16,446 nucleotides of DNA from Oscillospiraceae bacterium (GTDB taxonomy: Bacteria; Bacillota; Clostridia; Oscillospirales; Oscillospiraceae), in contig JAQVYO010000023.1 of NCBI GenBank assembly GCA_028708585.1, positions 1-16,446 of the forward strand, given 5' to 3'. The position numbers were made by a program, and so were the translations under genes. Position 1 is the first letter of the stretch. Each line of letters starts with the position of its first letter. Positions 14,051-16,446 of this stretch are shown piece after piece. The notes beneath the pieces were generated by a model. That model was given only the letters and a program-made list of their open reading frames with translations, did no database searches and was not told the origin of the DNA.

Positions 14051-15262
14051 TTGATTCAGGTTGCAATCATGGGGTTTGGAACGGTTGGTTCCGGCGTGGC
14101 GGAGGTGATCGCCCGGCATTCCGGCTCAATCGCGGAAAAGGTGGCGACTCCCATTCGGCTCAAATATATTCTGGCAAGGCACGACTACCCCGACAGCCCC
14201 TTCCGGGATCTGATCGTTCAGGATTTTTCCATCATCGAAAACGACCCGGAGGTGGAAGTGGTGGTGGAAACCATCGGCGGCGTGGGCGCGGCGCTGGACT
14301 ACACCCGGCGGGCGCTGAAAGCCGGAAAAAACGTGGTCACATCCAACAAGGAGCTGGTGGCGGAACACGGCTACGAGCTTTTGCAGCTTGCCCGGCGGAA
14401 CAATTTAAATTACCTGTTTGAAGCCAGCGTAGGCGGCGGCATTCCCATCATCCGGCCCATCAGCCAATGCCTTGCCGCCAACAGCCTGACCGAAATCTGC
14501 GGGATTTTAAACGGAACCACCAATTATATCCTGACCCGGATGATCCGGGCGGGCCTTCCCTTTGATCTGGCGCTGCGGGAAGCCCAGGAAAAGGGCTATG
14601 CTGAACGGGACCCCTCCGCCGATATCGAAGGGCGCGATGCCTGCCGGAAAATCTGCATTTTGGCCTCCCTTGCGTTCGGCCGGCACATTTATCCCCGCCA
14701 GGCGGACACGGAAGGCATCACCCATATCGCGCTGGAGGATGTGCGCTGCGCCGGGGAAGGCGGCCGGAAGATCAAGCTTCTGGGCCGGGCCATGCTGCGG
14801 CCGGACAAAAAAGTCTGCGCCTATGTGGCGCCCCACTTGGTGAATCAGGACAGTCCCCTTGCCAACGTGGAGGATGTGTTCAACGGCATTATGGTGAAAG
14901 GGGACGCCATCGGCGAAGTCATGTTCTACGGGCCGGGAGCGGGTAAGCTGCCCACCGCCAGCGCCGTTGTGGCGGACGTGATGGATGCCGCCCGACATAT
15001 GCAGTCCAAAAAATACTTAACCTGGGGCCCCGGCGGGGATGACGCGGCGGTTTCCTCCGACACTGTGGAAACCGGCTGGTATATCCGGGGGGCTTTTCCG
15101 GAACCAAAGGCGCGGCGCGCTTTTGGCGAGGCACATTTCCTGCGCCGGGAGGATGCGCCCGCGGAAGAAACCGCTTTTCTCACCCGGCCCATGACCCGGC
15201 CGGAGCTGCTGCGCCGCCTGGGAGACCTTCCGGCGCAAAGCATCATCCGGGTTTTGAATTAA
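14051..15262 (+). CDS. hom: Homoserine dehydrogenase
   Basis: 403 residues. It reduces aspartate semialdehyde to homoserine with NAD(P)H, the branch step to threonine and methionine. The N-terminal Rossmann fold has GFGTVGSG (8-15). TSNKELVAEHG (97-107) carries the catalytic Lys100, FEASVGGGIPII (123-134) and GILNGTTNYIL (151-161) are family signatures, and KGYAERDPSADIEGRDACRK (181-200) is the substrate-binding and catalytic block. The catalytic domain ends near 320. The remaining tail (about 340-403) is shorter than a normal ACT domain: it starts with a strand-like GWYIRGAF but lacks the usual PGVLAxIA helix segment. I chose TTG at 14051 because GGAGGTG ends 6 nt before it; the ATG at 14036 overlaps that site and has none of its own. 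It lies between the PheB-like gene and lysC. Confidence 0.95.
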   Translation: MIQVAIMGFGTVGSGVAEVIARHSGSIAEKVATPIRLKYILARHDYPDSPFRDLIVQDFSIIENDPEVEVVVETIGGVGAALDYTRRALKAGKNVVTSNKELVAEHGYELLQLARRNNLNYLFEASVGGGIPIIRPISQCLAANSLTEICGILNGTTNYILTRMIRAGLPFDLALREAQEKGYAERDPSADIEGRDACRKICILASLAFGRHIYPRQADTEGITHIALEDVRCAGEGGRKIKLLGRAMLRPDKKVCAYVAPHLVNQDSPLANVEDVFNGIMVKGDAIGEVMFYGPGAGKLPTASAVVADVMDAARHMQSKKYLTWGPGGDDAAVSSDTVETGWYIRGAFPEPKARRAFGEAHFLRREDAPAEETAFLTRPMTRPELLRRLGDLPAQSIIRVLN

Positions 15263-15411
15263 GATCTGCCAAATAAGAGCCGGAAGCGGGAAATGAGCCG
15301 GGGCCAAGGCCCGATTTCCCCCTTCCAACATACAATAAACAGAAAGATAGGAATTTCTGCCGCGGCGGTTTGTTCCGTTTCGTTCGCGGCAGTTTGGGGG
15401 TAAAAGCAACT
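15263..15411 (+). other. hom-lysC gap with two hairpins
   Basis: This 149-nt gap has two inverted repeats. The first (15288-15320) has an outer stem GGGAAAT/ATTTCCC and an inner GGGCC/GGCCC; no T-run follows. The second (15358-15391) has stem TGCCGCG/CGCGGCA with a 20-nt loop and ends just before the lysC ribosome binding site (GGGGG, 15396-15400). They could affect lysC expression, but the gap is shorter than a typical lysine riboswitch and I do not recognise its conserved core. TACAAT at 15331-15336 resembles a -10 but has no -35. Confidence 0.35.
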
Positions 15412-16446
15412 ATGGAACTTGTGGTACAAAAATTCGGAGGCACTTCGGTGGCCAACGCCGAGCGCATCCGAAACGTGGCCAGAATCATCACTCAAACATA
15501 CCGGCAGGGGAAAAACGTGGTGGCGGTTCTTTCCGCCCAGGGAGACACCACCGACGACCTGCTGGAGAAGGCCAGGGAGATCAACGAAAAGGCGTCCAAG
15601 CGGGAGATGGATATGCTGCTTTCCACCGGGGAGCAGATTTCCGTGGCCCTGTGCGCCATGGCGGTGGAATCCCTGGGGTTTCCGGTCGTCTCTTTGACCG
15701 GCTGGCAATGCGGCGTAAAAACCAACTCCGCCTACAGCAATGCCCGCATCAAGCGCATTGAGAGCGAACGGGTTCTGGCGGAGCTGGACAAACGCAATAT
15801 CGTTATTATCACCGGCTTCCAGGGCGTCAACAAATTCGACGATATCACCACGTTGGGCCGGGGCGGTTCCGACACCTCCGCCGTGGCGCTGGCGGCGGAA
15901 CTCCATGCCGGACTCTGCCAGATCTACACCGATGTGGACGGCGTTTATACCGCCGACCCCCGCACCGTTCCGGGCGCCCGGAAGCTGGACGAAATTACAT
16001 ACGACGAAATGCTGGAGCTTGCCACTTTAGGCGCGCAGGTGCTGCACAACCGTTCCGTCGAACTGGCAAAGCAATACGGCGTCAATCTGGAGGTAATCTC
16101 CAGCTTTTCCGGCCAGCCGGGAACCAAAGTTAGGGAGGTAGTGAAAAAGATGGAAAAATCGCATGTGAGCGGCGTGGCCAAAGACAAGAATATTGCCCGG
16201 ATCGCTTTAGTGGGCCTCCAAGACCAACCGGGCATCGCCTTTAAAGTGTTTTCCCTGCTGGCAAAACAGAGCATCAATGTGGATATCATTTTGCAGTCTA
16301 TCGGCCGGGACGAAACCAAGGACATCAGCTTTACCATCTCCAAAAGCGACCTGCCCGCCGCCATTCAGACGCTGGAGGACAGCAAGGAATCCTTGAAATT
16401 TAAGAATATGACGGTCAGCGACCGCGTTGCCAAGGTCAGCATCGTC
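15412..16446 (+). CDS. lysC: Aspartate kinase (5' part, cut by the right edge)
   Basis: 345 codons are present without a stop; the full protein is normally about 400-410 residues, so some 60 are missing. It phosphorylates aspartate, the first step to lysine, threonine and methionine. Kinase-domain signatures: KFGGTSV (7-13), LLSTGEQIS (69-77), GFQG (135-138), TTLGRGGSDTSAV (146-158) and TDVDGVYTADPR (173-184). The regulatory region starts near 258 with an ACT domain (IARIALVGLQDQPGIAFKVF at 261-280, then SINVDIILQS at 287-296); a second ACT repeat would follow past the edge. The ATG at 15412 has a GGGGG site 11 nt upstream. A strong internal ribosome binding site precedes Met247, which suggests a separate beta subunit as in the B. 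subtilis lysine-sensitive aspartokinase II. Which amino acid inhibits it cannot be told from the visible part. Confidence 0.96.
   Translation, partial: MELVVQKFGGTSVANAERIRNVARIITQTYRQGKNVVAVLSAQGDTTDDLLEKAREINEKASKREMDMLLSTGEQISVALCAMAVESLGFPVVSLTGWQCGVKTNSAYSNARIKRIESERVLAELDKRNIVIITGFQGVNKFDDITTLGRGGSDTSAVALAAELHAGLCQIYTDVDGVYTADPRTVPGARKLDEITYDEMLELATLGAQVLHNRSVELAKQYGVNLEVISSFSGQPGTKVREVVKKMEKSHVSGVAKDKNIARIALVGLQDQPGIAFKVFSLLAKQSINVDIILQSIGRDETKDISFTISKSDLPAAIQTLEDSKESLKFKNMTVSDRVAKVSIV
16132..16152 (+). promoter_or_regulatory. Internal ribosome binding site and in-frame ATG inside lysC
   Basis: AGGGAGGT (16132-16139) lies 10 nt before an in-frame ATG (16150-16152) at codon 247, exactly between the kinase and ACT regions. 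Initiation here would make a free regulatory subunit with only the ACT domains. B. subtilis aspartokinase II makes its beta subunit in this way from about codon 246, as I recall. An in-frame GTG at 16141 is too close to the site to be used. Confidence 0.6.

Noticed and set aside
15263..15411. Lysine riboswitch ahead of lysC
   Set aside because: The gap is 149 nt, shorter than a usual L-box with its expression platform, and I see no conserved L-box core or terminator with a T-run.

Overview
This window looks like ordinary chromosome from a GC-rich member of the Clostridia, most likely an Oscillospiraceae/Ruminococcaceae-type gut anaerobe. The evidence is the Firmicutes-style gene order gdpP-rplI-dnaB, strong AGGAGG-type ribosome binding sites, several TTG starts, near-consensus SigA promoters in AT-rich gaps between GC-rich genes, and a CoA-transferase of the fermentative 4-hydroxybutyrate/butyrate type. 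The taxonomic placement is inference. I see no mobile element, CRISPR array, tRNA, rRNA or prophage gene.

Layout. (1) 1-3221, minus strand: a near-consensus promoter at 42-70 fires out of the left edge. An MscS-type mechanosensitive channel (406-1302) follows, with its own promoter and terminator. Next is a CoA-transferase (1649-2947) with a leader of about 240 nt and a promoter overlapped by inverted repeats. (2) 3478-9463, plus strand: a compact housekeeping operon of gdpP (c-di-AMP phosphodiesterase), rplI (ribosomal protein L9), dnaB (replicative helicase), tilS (tRNA-Ile lysidine synthetase) and hpt (hypoxanthine phosphoribosyltransferase). ftsH (membrane AAA+ protease) follows after a 261-nt gap. 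(3) 11751-12527, plus strand: two adjacent half-size TauE/SafE membrane proteins that are probably two subunits of one anion transporter. They end at a 20-bp perfect-stem bidirectional terminator shared with the convergent ruvX/yqgF gene (12682-13128, minus). (4) 13357-16446, plus strand: an aspartate-family amino acid cluster. It holds a PheB-like ACT-domain protein, homoserine dehydrogenase and an aspartate kinase cut by the right edge.

How the genes work together: the central operon joins replication (dnaB), translation (rplI, tilS), purine salvage (hpt), second-messenger turnover (gdpP) and membrane proteolysis (ftsH). This looks like a fusion of the yybT-rplI-dnaC and tilS-hprT-ftsH clusters that are separate in Bacillus subtilis. 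The last three genes supply and control the aspartate-to-homoserine branch leading to threonine, methionine and lysine.

I found no convincing previously undescribed system. The observations most worth checking are an internal ribosome binding site in lysC that would make a separate regulatory beta subunit, the split TauE/SafE pair, the dyad-rich control region of the CoA-transferase, a His-to-Asn change in the DHHA1 motif of GdpP, and a shortened ACT-like tail on homoserine dehydrogenase.
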